64,000 nt of DNA, from contig JAPPCZ010000110.1 of assembly GCA_028824685.1 (NCBI GenBank), forward strand, positions 1-64,000. The letters are read 5' to 3'. Positions 19,797 through 28,544 of the stretch are shown here, piece by piece. This stretch comes from Candidatus Poribacteria bacterium. GTDB taxonomy: Bacteria > Poribacteria > WGA-4E > WGA-3G. How positions within the stretch are numbered: position 1 is the first letter of the stretch; every line of letters starts with the position of its first letter. Made by a program: the position numbers and the translations under genes. The notes under the pieces were generated by a model, which did not search any database, was not told where the DNA came from, and worked only from the letters and a program-made list of their open reading frames with translations.

Positions 19797-20741
19797 TTAC
19801 TCTGATGGGTCATAAGGTTTTCCTAATGCGAGTGGTGCCTCTGCTCGTCCTACAAAACCTGCCAATACCGCTAAACAAAGCACAAAAGGTAACATCAAAA
19901 ACCATTGATATTGGATATCCCACCCAAATGCTTGGAATCGATTGTCCAGTGCGAATCCAAGCCCAAAAAGTAGCGCGGCACCACAGGCTTTCATTGGATG
20001 CCATTTTCCGAAGATTACTATCGCCAATGCAATAAAACCGCGACCCACTGTCATTCCAGGGGAAAAATAGGGCACATCTGCAAGTGATAGATAACCGCCG
20101 CCGATCCCTGCCATAGTTCCGGCAAACAATAGACACATCGTCCGCAATAGTGAAACGTTTGATCCAATAGTAGAAATCGCTTTCGGATGTTCACCACAGG
20201 CGCGAACTCTTAGACCGAGTTGTGTATGGTAAAGGAAAAAGTAGACACAAGGGACCATCAGGAAAGCCAAGTAGACAATGATATTATGTGAAAATAGTGC
20301 TTCCCCAAAAAATGGAATCTGCGAGAGCAATGGCACATCAAATTGTTTGAAATCTTGAACGCTATGTGAACTGCCTGTTTTCCCAAATAGTCGTTGATAT
20401 ACTACCTCTGTAAGACCTAAAGCCAATAGTGTTATTGCTGTGCCAATTACAACCTGATCTCCACGCAGTTTTATCGCAAAAAAGGCGAATATCGCAGCGG
20501 TAACTAATCCGCTCAATCCTGCTAATAAAAGGCCATTCCACGGGGCGAGGAATGGTAGTTCAGCAGTATAAAAAGAACCCATCATCCCGAAAAGCGCACC
20601 GATGAGCATCATGCCTTCAATGCCGATGTTTATCACACCAGCACGTTGTGAAACCACTTCTCCTAATGCAGCAAGTAATAGTGGAGTTGCTCCACGGATT
20701 GTAGCTGCAAGGATTTGTTCAAGTATTGCTATAATATCCAT
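19797..20741 (-). CDS. ABC transporter permease, nucleoside/BMP type
   Basis: 314 residues, strongly hydrophobic with about eight to nine predicted membrane helices. It belongs to the BPD_transp_2 family (RbsC/LivH type). GVINIGIEGMMLIGALFGM, GDQVVIGTAITLLALGLTEVVY and RVRACGEHPKAISTIG are typical of the second permease of purine-nucleoside importers (NupQ-like). It forms the inner-membrane channel with the permease encoded immediately upstream at 20792-21895. It is the last gene of the minus-strand transport operon and converges with the Omp85 gene. Confidence 0.85.
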   Translation of the reverse strand: MDIIAILEQILAATIRGATPLLLAALGEVVSQRAGVINIGIEGMMLIGALFGMMGSFYTAELPFLAPWNGLLLAGLSGLVTAAIFAFFAIKLRGDQVVIGTAITLLALGLTEVVYQRLFGKTGSSHSVQDFKQFDVPLLSQIPFFGEALFSHNIIVYLAFLMVPCVYFFLYHTQLGLRVRACGEHPKAISTIGSNVSLLRTMCLLFAGTMAGIGGGYLSLADVPYFSPGMTVGRGFIALAIVIFGKWHPMKACGAALLFGLGFALDNRFQAFGWDIQYQWFLMLPFVLCLAVLAGFVGRAEAPLALGKPYDPSE

Positions 20742-20791
20742 TTCTTTTCAAACCTATGATTGCATAAATTGAGTAAGGTCAATAATATATA

Positions 20792-21895
20792 TTACAATGT
20801 CCGTTTACGAAAGAATTTTATAGCACTTGATCCAATGACGAAAAGGAGGATTATTGCTTGCATCATCAACGTCACTTGTCTGGATATGCCAACCTCCGCT
20901 TCCATAGCAAACGAACCTTTTGCAAGTGCTCCAAACAACAGTGCTGTCGCAACCGTCACCAACGGATGTAACCTCGCTAACAATGCGACAGCAATCGCAG
21001 TGTATCCATAATCAGGGGAAAAGTTTTCAGTAAGTCGATGAGGGACGAGTGCCATGATTTCTATTGCTCCACCAAGTCCTGCGAGTGCACCACTTATAAA
21101 AAAAACGCGTAGGGTGTTGTGTGCAACAGAAATTCCAGCTGCTTCCGCTGCCGCTGCTCCCTCACCTACTGCACGAAGTTGATATCCAAAAGTTGTACGA
21201 AACAGGACATAGGTAAGGATAATAGCTAATAAGATAGCAATACCGATACCAGGGTGAAGCCGATGTGTCTCAAAAATACGAGGTAGAAATACCCATTCAA
21301 CTATCGGGTCGCTCTGTGGTCCTGTTTTTGATGTCTCTTGTAGTGGTCCTCCATCAACCATTAAACTTACGAGGTGAATCGCAACGTAGTTCAACATTAT
21401 CGTGCTAATAACCTCGTTAACACCACGTGTTACTTTGAGAATTGCTGGAATAATGCCCCATATACCACCTACGAAAGCTGCAAGGGTGAGACAGAGCGGT
21501 ACTGCTATCCAAGGTATATGAGGAAGTAGTGTGGCGATCTTTGTACCGAACCATGTTGCTGCCAAAGCACCTACCAGAAACTGCCCCTCAGCCCCGATAT
21601 TCCATATCCCACACTTAAACGCAATAGCAACGGAAAGCCCTGTCATAAGAAAAGGGGTGCTTTTTACCAACGTTTCACCTATGCCCCGTGGAGAACCGAA
21701 TGTCACATCAAGAGCTGCACCGTAAGCAGTTATCGGATTATAGCCAAACAAAAATATGATAATGCCATTTGTGATGAAGGCAGCCGCTAAAATCACAATT
21801 GGTGACAATATCCATTGAAAAAAAAACATATTTTTTTTCAATGTGCTGAAACAAACAGATTTTACCCTTTGATACAAGGCAGAAAATTTATCCAT
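20792..21895 (-). CDS. ABC transporter permease, nucleoside/BMP type
   Basis: 367 residues with about ten hydrophobic helices, BPD_transp_2 family. Conserved stretches are KCGIWNIGAEGQFLVGALAAT, GVNEVISTIMLNYVAIHLV and LRAVGEGAAAAEAAGISV, as in NupP-like permeases. The start overlaps the ATPase gene by eight bases, with GGAG inside that gene serving as Shine-Dalgarno. With its neighbours it would import purine nucleosides or a similar compound. No BMP-type binding lipoprotein gene is nearby. Confidence 0.85.
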   Translation of the reverse strand: MDKFSALYQRVKSVCFSTLKKNMFFFQWILSPIVILAAAFITNGIIIFLFGYNPITAYGAALDVTFGSPRGIGETLVKSTPFLMTGLSVAIAFKCGIWNIGAEGQFLVGALAATWFGTKIATLLPHIPWIAVPLCLTLAAFVGGIWGIIPAILKVTRGVNEVISTIMLNYVAIHLVSLMVDGGPLQETSKTGPQSDPIVEWVFLPRIFETHRLHPGIGIAILLAIILTYVLFRTTFGYQLRAVGEGAAAAEAAGISVAHNTLRVFFISGALAGLGGAIEIMALVPHRLTENFSPDYGYTAIAVALLARLHPLVTVATALLFGALAKGSFAMEAEVGISRQVTLMMQAIILLFVIGSSAIKFFRKRTL

Positions 21896-23483
21896 CCGTT
21901 TCTGTCTCCCCTGTCATCAATAATCCCAATGTTTCAATGTTCTCACGGTGTGCAGTGGCTTCAATTAGTGTTCCTCTTGACATTACATAGAGTCTATCAC
22001 TCATCTGTAAAACTTCGTCCAATTCCGTTGATATCAATAGGACAGATTTTTTTCTGTCGCGCTGCGCGAGCAAATTTTTATGGACAAATTGTGCAGCACT
22101 GATATCTAATCCACGAGTAGGGTTAACAGCAACAAGGAGTTCAGGTTGTGGTGATATTTCTCTGGCAAGGACAATTTTCTGTTGATTTCCTCCTGACAGT
22201 GCTGAAGCAGAAATTTTAACAAAGGGCGGACGGATGTCGTAAGTATCAATAAGCTGCATCGCTGCTTTATTTTTCACACTCTGCTTTATTATTCCGTGTT
22301 TTGCCAAGTGTTCAAAATGCGTTATGTTCAACATCAGATTTTCCGCTACAGAAAATGAGGTGATTATGCCCATTGTACGTCTATCTTCAGGGATATAACC
22401 GACACCACACCGGCGTATATTCTTTGTACCGGACGGTTGCATGCCTAAAATCTCTACCGTGCCAAACTTGGATGGACGTAACCCCATAATTGCTTCTGCC
22501 AATTCACGTTGACCATTCCCATCCACCCCAGCAATTCCGACAATTTCACCACGAAATGTTTGCATAGAAACATCCTCAACTGCAATTTCATTTCGACTCC
22601 CCAGGACTGTCAGTCCGGAAATATTAAGCACAATGTCTGTTGTCGCTCTGTTTTCTTTTCGTTCTATTTCTGAGAGTTCGTCACCGAGCATCTCTCTGGC
22701 AAGTCCACGATCAGAGAGTTCACCTGTCTTTCCGTGATATACTTTCTTGCCATGCCTCAAGACTGTAATTCTATCACTTATTTCTAAAACCTCTCTCATT
22801 TTGTGGCTAATAAAGGTGATTGCGCGATTATCATCTTGGAGTGCGCGTAAAATTGTAAAAAAACCAGTAACTTCTTGTGGACTAAGAACTGCTGTCGGTT
22901 CATCAAGAATTAGAATGCGCGCATCCACTGCAAGTGCTTTTAGGATTTCAACTCGCTGTTTTAATCCCACTGAGAGATTGCGCACAAGAGCACTTGGATC
23001 AACAGCCAGGCCAAACCCTTGTGAAAGCGCTTCGGTGAGTTGGATCGCATCATCTTTTATATAACGAAATTTATTGAGTTTTATAGGGGACCCGTTATCC
23101 TTGGACGCGGATTCCAGGTCAGATTCCACAGAGTCTGTTGAACCATCTCTTGAACTGAATTGTGCAACAGTGAGTGCTATATTTTCAGCGACAGTAAGAT
23201 TCTCGATTAGCATAAAATGCTGATGCACCATGCCGATACCGTTGGCAATCGCATCGCGCGGGGATTTGAATATTTTAGGTTTGCCAGAAATATGGATACT
23301 CCCATCTGATGGTTGGTACAGTCCATAGATGAGATTCATAAGGGTGGATTTTCCTGCACCGTTCTCCCCTAAAATCGCGTGGATTTCACCGGCTTGTAGT
23401 TCAAAATTAACATTGTTAACAGCGACAAGGTCACCGAATGTCTTCGTGACATTCTGAAGTTCAAGGATGTTATCTGTTTCCAT
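21888..23483 (-). CDS. ABC transporter ATP-binding protein with two nucleotide-binding domains
   Basis: 531 residues carrying two fused ABC domains. The first has the Walker A GENGAGKST, the signature LSVGLKQRVE and the Walker B LILDEPTAVLSPQE. The second has LSGGNQQKIVLARE and VAVNPTRGLDISA, with a degenerate Walker A (GVDGNGQRE), as usual for NupO/RbsA-type proteins. An extra hydrophilic segment rich in Ser and Asp (around residues 105-140) interrupts the first domain, unlike the paralogue at 39413. It energises the two permeases downstream. It starts one base after the stop of the DUF6807 gene. Confidence 0.88.
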   Translation of the reverse strand: METDNILELQNVTKTFGDLVAVNNVNFELQAGEIHAILGENGAGKSTLMNLIYGLYQPSDGSIHISGKPKIFKSPRDAIANGIGMVHQHFMLIENLTVAENIALTVAQFSSRDGSTDSVESDLESASKDNGSPIKLNKFRYIKDDAIQLTEALSQGFGLAVDPSALVRNLSVGLKQRVEILKALAVDARILILDEPTAVLSPQEVTGFFTILRALQDDNRAITFISHKMREVLEISDRITVLRHGKKVYHGKTGELSDRGLAREMLGDELSEIERKENRATTDIVLNISGLTVLGSRNEIAVEDVSMQTFRGEIVGIAGVDGNGQRELAEAIMGLRPSKFGTVEILGMQPSGTKNIRRCGVGYIPEDRRTMGIITSFSVAENLMLNITHFEHLAKHGIIKQSVKNKAAMQLIDTYDIRPPFVKISASALSGGNQQKIVLAREISPQPELLVAVNPTRGLDISAAQFVHKNLLAQRDRKKSVLLISTELDEVLQMSDRLYVMSRGTLIEATAHRENIETLGLLMTGETETDG

Positions 23484-24335
23484 CTACACCATACACCACT
23501 TCTCAGCTCTGGCAGCTGTCAATTCTCCATCATAAGCAACAAACCGAAGGGCAATCTTCCAAGTCCCATTTGCGGGTGTTGAAACTGGACCAGTCTGTGT
23601 GGGGTTATAGAGTGCCATACCGTAATCCCGAATGAACCATGGACCGCGAATGCCTTCTTCAAGAATTGTCATAAAGACTCCAAAATGACCATGCCCAGGC
23701 AGTTGATTTTGGTATGCCACAAAGTCCGATGTGTTTTCGTCTATGACCTCGACTTTTCCTCTGCGGTTGTTGTCGCCAATGACAACGCCTCCCATGACAG
23801 GCAAAAGTCTCGGTTCAACACGCATGCCGATGCTTCCATACTTGGTTTGTGGGTATTCAACGGTACCATAGTTAGCAATCTTTTCACTGGTCATTTCGCA
23901 TACAGTGCCATCAGCAAGTGAATATAGGTTAACAGTCCGAATTTCATCGATTAAAGGTTCTTCGTTGGCATCTCGCCAGATAATCTTCTGAACAAATTGA
24001 ACGCCATTTGCATGTGGTGTTACTTCAATTTCTTTCTCTGTTTCCATACGCCCTAAATTTTCAAAGAGTCTGTCTGTAAAGGAACGGCGTGGCGGTGCTC
24101 CCCAGAACCATGCTTCTCGTTCACCAACTTTTACAGGCGCTTGTCCTACAAAGATGCCGTTGTGAAATGGATGGTCAAAAGCAAATTCCTGAATTACAGT
24201 GTGTCCAGCAGGTGTATAGAACGGAAAGACAAAAGGACGGTAAAAATTCGCACCGACACCCCCTAAACAACGTCCCGTATCGGTGTCAACAACTAAATGT
24301 GTTCTCGCGTTAACTATTACTTCGTAATTACTCAT
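23484..24335 (-). CDS. DUF6807 (PmoA-like) family protein
   Basis: 283 residues, no signal peptide. The recognisable core is FDHPFHNGIFVGQ with the surrounding FYTPAGHTVIQEF and EAWFWG, as in the DUF6807 family, sometimes labelled methane oxygenase PmoA but of unknown biochemistry. A later segment YGSIGMRVEPRLLPVMGG and the C-terminal WFIRDYGMALYNPTQTG also fit. It is the first gene of the ABC importer operon, with its stop directly before the ATPase start, so it may act on the imported compound. The importer link is inference; the family call is fairly sure. Confidence 0.7.
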   Translation of the reverse strand: MSNYEVIVNARTHLVVDTDTGRCLGGVGANFYRPFVFPFYTPAGHTVIQEFAFDHPFHNGIFVGQAPVKVGEREAWFWGAPPRRSFTDRLFENLGRMETEKEIEVTPHANGVQFVQKIIWRDANEEPLIDEIRTVNLYSLADGTVCEMTSEKIANYGTVEYPQTKYGSIGMRVEPRLLPVMGGVVIGDNNRRGKVEVIDENTSDFVAYQNQLPGHGHFGVFMTILEEGIRGPWFIRDYGMALYNPTQTGPVSTPANGTWKIALRFVAYDGELTAARAEKWCMV

Positions 24336-24430
24336 TTTTTACCAAATTTTGATCAATATGTTTTCTTAATATTCTGAGGTCAGCGTACTTTTTCAAAGTA
24401 CACCTATAAGCAAGTGACTACATTTCTTAC

Positions 24431-24621
24431 CAGGGTTATTTAGTTTTAAGAATTATCAGTTAATGAGTGTTACTGGTTGTTTATTTCGTAGGTCGGGTAG
24501 AGCGAAGCGACACCCGACAGAAAAGGGGCGTGTCGGGTGTCGCTTCGCTCTACCCGACCTACAGATGGTTATATTGAAATGTGAAAAATATAGCCGAAAA
24601 ACCGAAAACTAAATAACCCTG
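24431..24621. mobile_element. MITE-like element with terminal inverted repeats and inner palindrome
   Basis: A 191-base non-coding element. Its termini are a perfect 17-base inverted repeat, CAGGGTTATTTAGTTTT at 24431-24447 with its complement at 24605-24621. Inside, 24488-24519 and 24531-24562 are perfect 32-base inverted arms starting GTAGGTCGGGTAGAGCGAAG. No transposase gene is present. The related element at 30838-31046 has the same architecture. It fills most of the 510-base gap ahead of the gene at 24846. Confidence 0.75.
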
Positions 24622-24724
24622 ATTTCTTACACTTCACCTCATATAGTTTTTCATCAGATTCTTGTTGATTAAGTATATGTTATCAGTCCAGAGATGTCAA
24701 CATCAATTTGATACTGATTTTACA

Positions 24725-24754
24725 TTGACATTGCAAGAAAGAATCTGTTAATAT
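24725..24754 (+). promoter_or_regulatory. Sigma-70-type promoter for the UGA-containing barrel gene
   Basis: TTGACA (24725-24730), an 18-base spacer and TAATAT (24749-24754) give a near-consensus promoter. Transcription would begin near 24761, leaving about 85 bases of leader before the ATG at 24846. A close match like this argues that the downstream gene is expressed rather than decayed. Confidence 0.65.
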
Positions 24755-24845
24755 TTACATGGGAAGGGACAAATGAATTTGACGGAACAAACGACCAATA
24801 AACATCAACTAACAATACAAAACACATTTCCTGAGGTAAACAAGT

Positions 24846-25901
24846 ATGAAAAACCTCCTTTCGGTAATTTTAGCCATCCAATTCATTTTTATCTCTCTCG
24901 GTTTTGCCCAAGAGAGCTGAGGGGCGTGAAGCAACCCCACAATCCCGCAAGGTGGGGGTAGTGAAGTTAGTTTAACTTCAGAGCAAAAGAAATTTCAAAT
25001 CTCCTTTGGCACGCGAACATTTAATGCACAAGGCGGACACGACGAGGTTAAAGGATTATCTTCAGTAGGTAGTCTCCCTGAAGTTGTGGCTGCGCACAAA
25101 CATGAAGTTGAGATGAACGTTGTGCGGTTTGATGTCGGTCTAAAATATCAGCTTAACAAGCATTTGCGACTGGAAACAGTGGTGCCTTATGAGATAAAAG
25201 ATCAAGATGCTAACGTCGGCGGACTTGAGAACATTGATGATCCTGAGGTGAGAAGGAAGATTTTACTCTATCAAGAAATTCATCACCGTGACGAAACCTA
25301 TCAAGGTGTATCAGATATGGATCTTTTGATAGCGTATAACAAGCATGGTATTTTTTGGAAGAATGATATGCTGACTTCGAAAATTGGCACGACAATTCCA
25401 CTCGGCAAAACCGAAGAGGATCCATGGATCCTCGGAGATATGGGGATGGAACATCTTCATATTCAATTCGGTACTGGCACATTTAATCCTATTGCAGACC
25501 TGCGTTATAGTTTTCCTGTGTATGGTGGATTGAGGGCAAACGTGAGTGTTAGGGGTAAGTACCCGTTCTATGAAAACAGCAAAACCTATCGCGGTTCGCG
25601 GGATGTCACCTATACTGGTGGGTTGAATTATCGTTTCACCGATTGGCTTTCGCTGCAGACAAGTTATCTCGGGCTTTATCAATCTTATGCACATTGGGAT
25701 GGTGAGATTGATATTAATACAGGATTGCGTTTTAGCGTGGCATCTTTAGGCGCATCTATTGCGACTCCCTACAACGTTCCGTTGACCATTACATTGATGT
25801 TGCCAATACAGCAGGAAACGCTTTATGATGATTCAGCTTCCGGGAATGATGCGTTTAAGTTGGGGACTTTGGTTTCTGTAACGGCGTTATATTCCTTTTA
25901 A
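24846..25901 (+). CDS. Putative outer-membrane beta-barrel selenoprotein with UxxU motif
   Basis: Reading through two TGA codons (24918-24920 and 24927-24929) gives 351 residues. Residues 1-21 are a clear signal peptide (MKNLLSVILAIQFIFISLGFA), supported by GAGGT eight bases ahead of the ATG. The mature N-terminus would read QESUGAUSNPTIPQGGG. The rest shows alternating beta-strand patterns and Gly-rich turns (TSKIGTTIPLGK, GTGTFNPIADLRYSF) and ends in phenylalanine, resembling porin-like barrels of the phenol MetA-pathway type. No start downstream of the UGAs has a signal peptide. The genome encodes SelD. A gene inactivated by point mutations is the alternative. The 3' end overlaps the convergent AlbA_2 gene by 15 bases. 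Confidence 0.6.
24918..24980 (+). promoter_or_regulatory. Two UGA codons and candidate SECIS hairpins
   Basis: After the UGAs at 24918 and 24927, CCCCAC (24935-24940) pairs with GTGGGG (24952-24957). An alternative inner stem, TCCC (24943-24946) with GGGG (24954-24957), leaves loop GCAAGGT. That loop starts 26 and 17 bases after the two UGAs and begins with G, within published bacterial SECIS limits. A second perfect hairpin, TGAAGTT (24962-24968) with AACTTCA (24974-24980) and loop AGTTT, lies 39 bases after the second UGA. Which fold forms is not known. Confidence 0.45.
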
Positions 25902-27113
25902 TCTCAGGTCCGAAATAGAATTTGACGCAAAAATTGTAAGGCGCAATTCGTCATCAAAAACTTCATAGACAGGTGGTTTTCCGCTCAATTCCTCGCTTTC
26001 GTTTAGAATGATACCTACACCTTCGCCTCTGCGTTCTAAAAAATGTCGGCGAACCACTTGTCTCCTCATTTCATCGTCCAGTGTGAGTTCTGAAAGTAAT
26101 CGGGCGAGAAGTTCATTTCGCGTGGCTTGACTGTAACGTAAATTGTCCACTGTTACCGTATTTGCCAATGCCCCTGGCGAATAAAGTTCAAGCCGATCAT
26201 CAAACATAAATAGACGAATTTTAGAACTCGTTTTTGAATAATCCCTATGTACAACCGCGTTGACGATTGCCTCAAAAATGGCGCGCATGCTGTATTGTGG
26301 GATGTCTATCCTGCCAATGTCCTTTTTTGCTGCAACCGCGTTATATCTGCCAGTGAAATCCATTGCGTCTATGATCTGTTTGTCTAATGGTCCTCTAAAA
26401 TCCTTGGAATCAAGTTGATCGTTTGCGTCCTTTTCTTTCCCTCTATACAAAACGGCTTGAATGTAACTGTTGTAAAGATAGTCATCGGGTTTTTCATGAC
26501 ACATCAAGATACCTGCTACAGAGGCGCGGATTTCCTCGCCTTCCTTGACAAACAAACGTCTTTTCAGGAGTAGGTCTTCTATCTCATCTTCAGCGGCGCC
26601 TTCTGTGATGAATCGGCGATAGAGTGGTTCTCTTAATGTTTTCTGATTTGTGTTTGGGACGAACTGCTCATCAAAAGAGATAATACGTGCCTGGGATCGG
26701 GTTTGAAACAATCGAGCTAACTGTTCTGGAGACATCTCTCTTTTGCTACTGCCTTGACGAATGAAGTAACCGTTAGACGTTTTGTGAACAAATAGGCTTC
26801 TCGGCACTTCAATCTTTAACAGATTTTTATCGTCAATCCGTAACTTTTCTGTCAAAATTAGAACAATAGGATCAATGCTGTCTTGGCAGATTTCAATTAC
26901 TGTTTTTTCTGCTTTATTGAGTTCCTGTCGATCTAAACCGACAATTTCGCTACCGTTGTCAACACCAATGAGTATCACGCCGCCTTTCGCATTGGCAAAC
27001 GCAGCAATTTCGTCAGCCAGGTTGCTTCTGCGTGGCATTTCTCTTTTGGATTCTATCGTTGCGTCTTCGCCAAGATGTATTTTTTCTGTGAGTTGGGGTA
27101 GGCTGTCATACAT
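25887..27113 (-). CDS. AlbA_2-domain protein with C-terminal GHKL-type ATPase domain
   Basis: 408 residues. The N-terminal half is a Schlafen/AlbA_2 domain (ATIESKREMPRR, then AAFANAKGGVILIGVDNGSEIVGL), linked to nucleic-acid binding. The C-terminal half carries an HATPase_c_4-like segment with an N-box (FEAIVNAVVHRDYS) and a Gly-rich GEGVGIILNE. Such proteins are usually annotated as putative transcriptional regulators or ATP-dependent DNA helicases; their role is unsettled and some sit in defence loci. No partner gene is obvious here. It converges with the UGA-containing barrel gene, their 3' ends overlapping by 15 bases. Confidence 0.75.
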   Translation of the reverse strand: MYDSLPQLTEKIHLGEDATIESKREMPRRSNLADEIAAFANAKGGVILIGVDNGSEIVGLDRQELNKAEKTVIEICQDSIDPIVLILTEKLRIDDKNLLKIEVPRSLFVHKTSNGYFIRQGSSKREMSPEQLARLFQTRSQARIISFDEQFVPNTNQKTLREPLYRRFITEGAAEDEIEDLLLKRRLFVKEGEEIRASVAGILMCHEKPDDYLYNSYIQAVLYRGKEKDANDQLDSKDFRGPLDKQIIDAMDFTGRYNAVAAKKDIGRIDIPQYSMRAIFEAIVNAVVHRDYSKTSSKIRLFMFDDRLELYSPGALANTVTVDNLRYSQATRNELLARLLSELTLDDEMRRQVVRRHFLERRGEGVGIILNESEELSGKPPVYEVFDDELRLTIFASNSISDLRLKGI

Positions 27114-27202
27114 TGTTATTTTACCAATGATAGCCGTTTAGTTTTATAAGAATCTTTAATAAATGTTGGGACAACTTTTCTTTATACCCAGAAGTAGGTG
27201 TT

Positions 27203-27454
27203 TTAGAGTTTCTCCTTCAATCTAAGAATAAAATATAAACCTGCAATGATGAAGGCTGTACCTGTAATTATATAACTAAAGCCTTCAATTTCATTAGAAT
27301 AGTTCATAACAGTACTTTGCCTACCATCTATCCACTCTTCTATCGGCTGTTCTTCGTATGTGTCAATTCCTAAAATGATGAATCTAATCCCAGCAATTAT
27401 TAGAATTACCATTAGAATAATCATCACATTTTTGAATGTAAAAGACTTTCGCAT
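27203..27454 (-). CDS. Small two-helix membrane protein, unknown
   Basis: 83 residues with two hydrophobic helices: residues about 10-30 (VMIILMVILIIAGIRFIIL) and 60-77 (YIITGTAFIIAGLYFIL). A polar loop between them contains EEQPIEEWIDGR, and the tail is basic. I do not recognise a family. The ATG at 27454 is preferred over an upstream TTG because AGGAG lies nine bases ahead of it. No neighbour on the same strand is close enough to suggest a function. Confidence 0.5.
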   Translation of the reverse strand: MRKSFTFKNVMIILMVILIIAGIRFIILGIDTYEEQPIEEWIDGRQSTVMNYSNEIEGFSYIITGTAFIIAGLYFILRLKEKL

Positions 27455-27646
27455 TAACAAATACTCCTAACAAATTAGACATTCATCTTGAACTTACATG
27501 GTTTCCCTTATTGCATATCTTCATTCAGCTATTACAAAAGCTGCAAACCTAAAGAAGTTAAGGCATATAATTTGACTAACAAAGGCGAATTATCAATCCT
27601 TATTTCTGCCTGCCTACTCAAAACCTGCGCCATCTCAACATCAACC

Positions 27647-28450
27647 TTAATGCAGTCCATGTTTCAATCTGCCCCATGTAGTTCCGAGTTTGTCTTGTAA
27701 CTGAACCGACAAACTACCACGATTTGGAATCCCTTCACCTGTAACAACGAAGTTGTCAAACAAGGCAGTATAACCCGCTATACCAAAACCGACACTTCCT
27801 ATAGCAAGGTCCCCCTTAAGAAATACAAAATTATCTAAACGACATATCAAATTCAGTACTAACTTTTCATTAACCCATAATATTAAGAGGTCACCACTTA
27901 CTTTCAATTTTAAGTGGCTCCATTCATTTGTCTTTAGAAATGGATGAGCATAAACAGCTTTACAGGGTAGATTTACGCCATCTCGCAAAACATTTTCAAT
28001 GTTTTTTTGACCACCTCTTAGGCGGAACCACAACGGCAGCCCATCTAAATTTCCAGTTTCCAAGCTAAGAATAGTTCCTGTAACGATTGGTAAGGGAGCA
28101 TCCCAAAATATATCTCCTATTGTAAAGACAATCGCTCTGGTCTGCGTAACACGGACTGCCAGCACAATATGTCCTTTTCCATGTCTTTTAAGAGGCATCA
28201 CGTCCAGCTCAACTTCATAATTTATCCATTCTACATCTTTTAGCACGAGTAGCCGAATATTGTCATCTTGACTTTCGGCACGAATTTCCCCATTAAAGAC
28301 TCTCCATTTGCCAGGCCGGGAATCCTTTACGTTAACTTCTTTCCAATTCATCAATTTACGGTCATCAAATGTATCAACGTATGTTCCTGCACTGACAGAC
28401 AATATAAATAAAAAGAGGATACATCCAACAATCAAAGTAGCAGATTTCAT
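27647..28450 (-). CDS. Secreted LamG/DUF1080-like protein with TTWGxxK tail
   Basis: 267 residues with a signal peptide (MKSATLIVGCILFLFILSVSAG). The body has the jelly-roll pattern of concanavalin-like or DUF1080-type domains: YVDTFDDRKLMNWKEV, GKWRVFNGEIRAES, WINYEVELDVMPL, WSHLKLKVSGDLLILWVNEKLV and FDNFVVTGEGI. Such domains bind or process glycans. The last residues read GTTWGRLKHGLH, matching the tail motif of the proteins at 54296 and 55230. The start at 28450 has GGAG six bases upstream. No catalytic residues can be assigned. Confidence 0.65.
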   Translation of the reverse strand: MKSATLIVGCILFLFILSVSAGTYVDTFDDRKLMNWKEVNVKDSRPGKWRVFNGEIRAESQDDNIRLLVLKDVEWINYEVELDVMPLKRHGKGHIVLAVRVTQTRAIVFTIGDIFWDAPLPIVTGTILSLETGNLDGLPLWFRLRGGQKNIENVLRDGVNLPCKAVYAHPFLKTNEWSHLKLKVSGDLLILWVNEKLVLNLICRLDNFVFLKGDLAIGSVGFGIAGYTALFDNFVVTGEGIPNRGSLSVQLQDKLGTTWGRLKHGLH

Positions 28451-28544
28451 TATCGTCTCCATAATCCGATGCGGCACGTTTTGGATACCAAAACCTCAAG
28501 GCTTGAACAGGGACTGACAAGTATTTGTTATTCAAATGTGGGAC

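Noticed and set aside
24773..24961. A 62-codon frame starting behind AAGGGA ahead of the barrel gene
   Set aside because: It overlaps the signal peptide and hairpin region in another frame and has no domain-like pattern. A regulatory leader peptide cannot be excluded.
25086..25901. A shorter barrel gene starting at GTG 25086, treating the TGAs as real stops
   Set aside because: It would lack a signal peptide and a ribosome site although the promoter and signal lie upstream in frame. Readthrough explains the sequence better.
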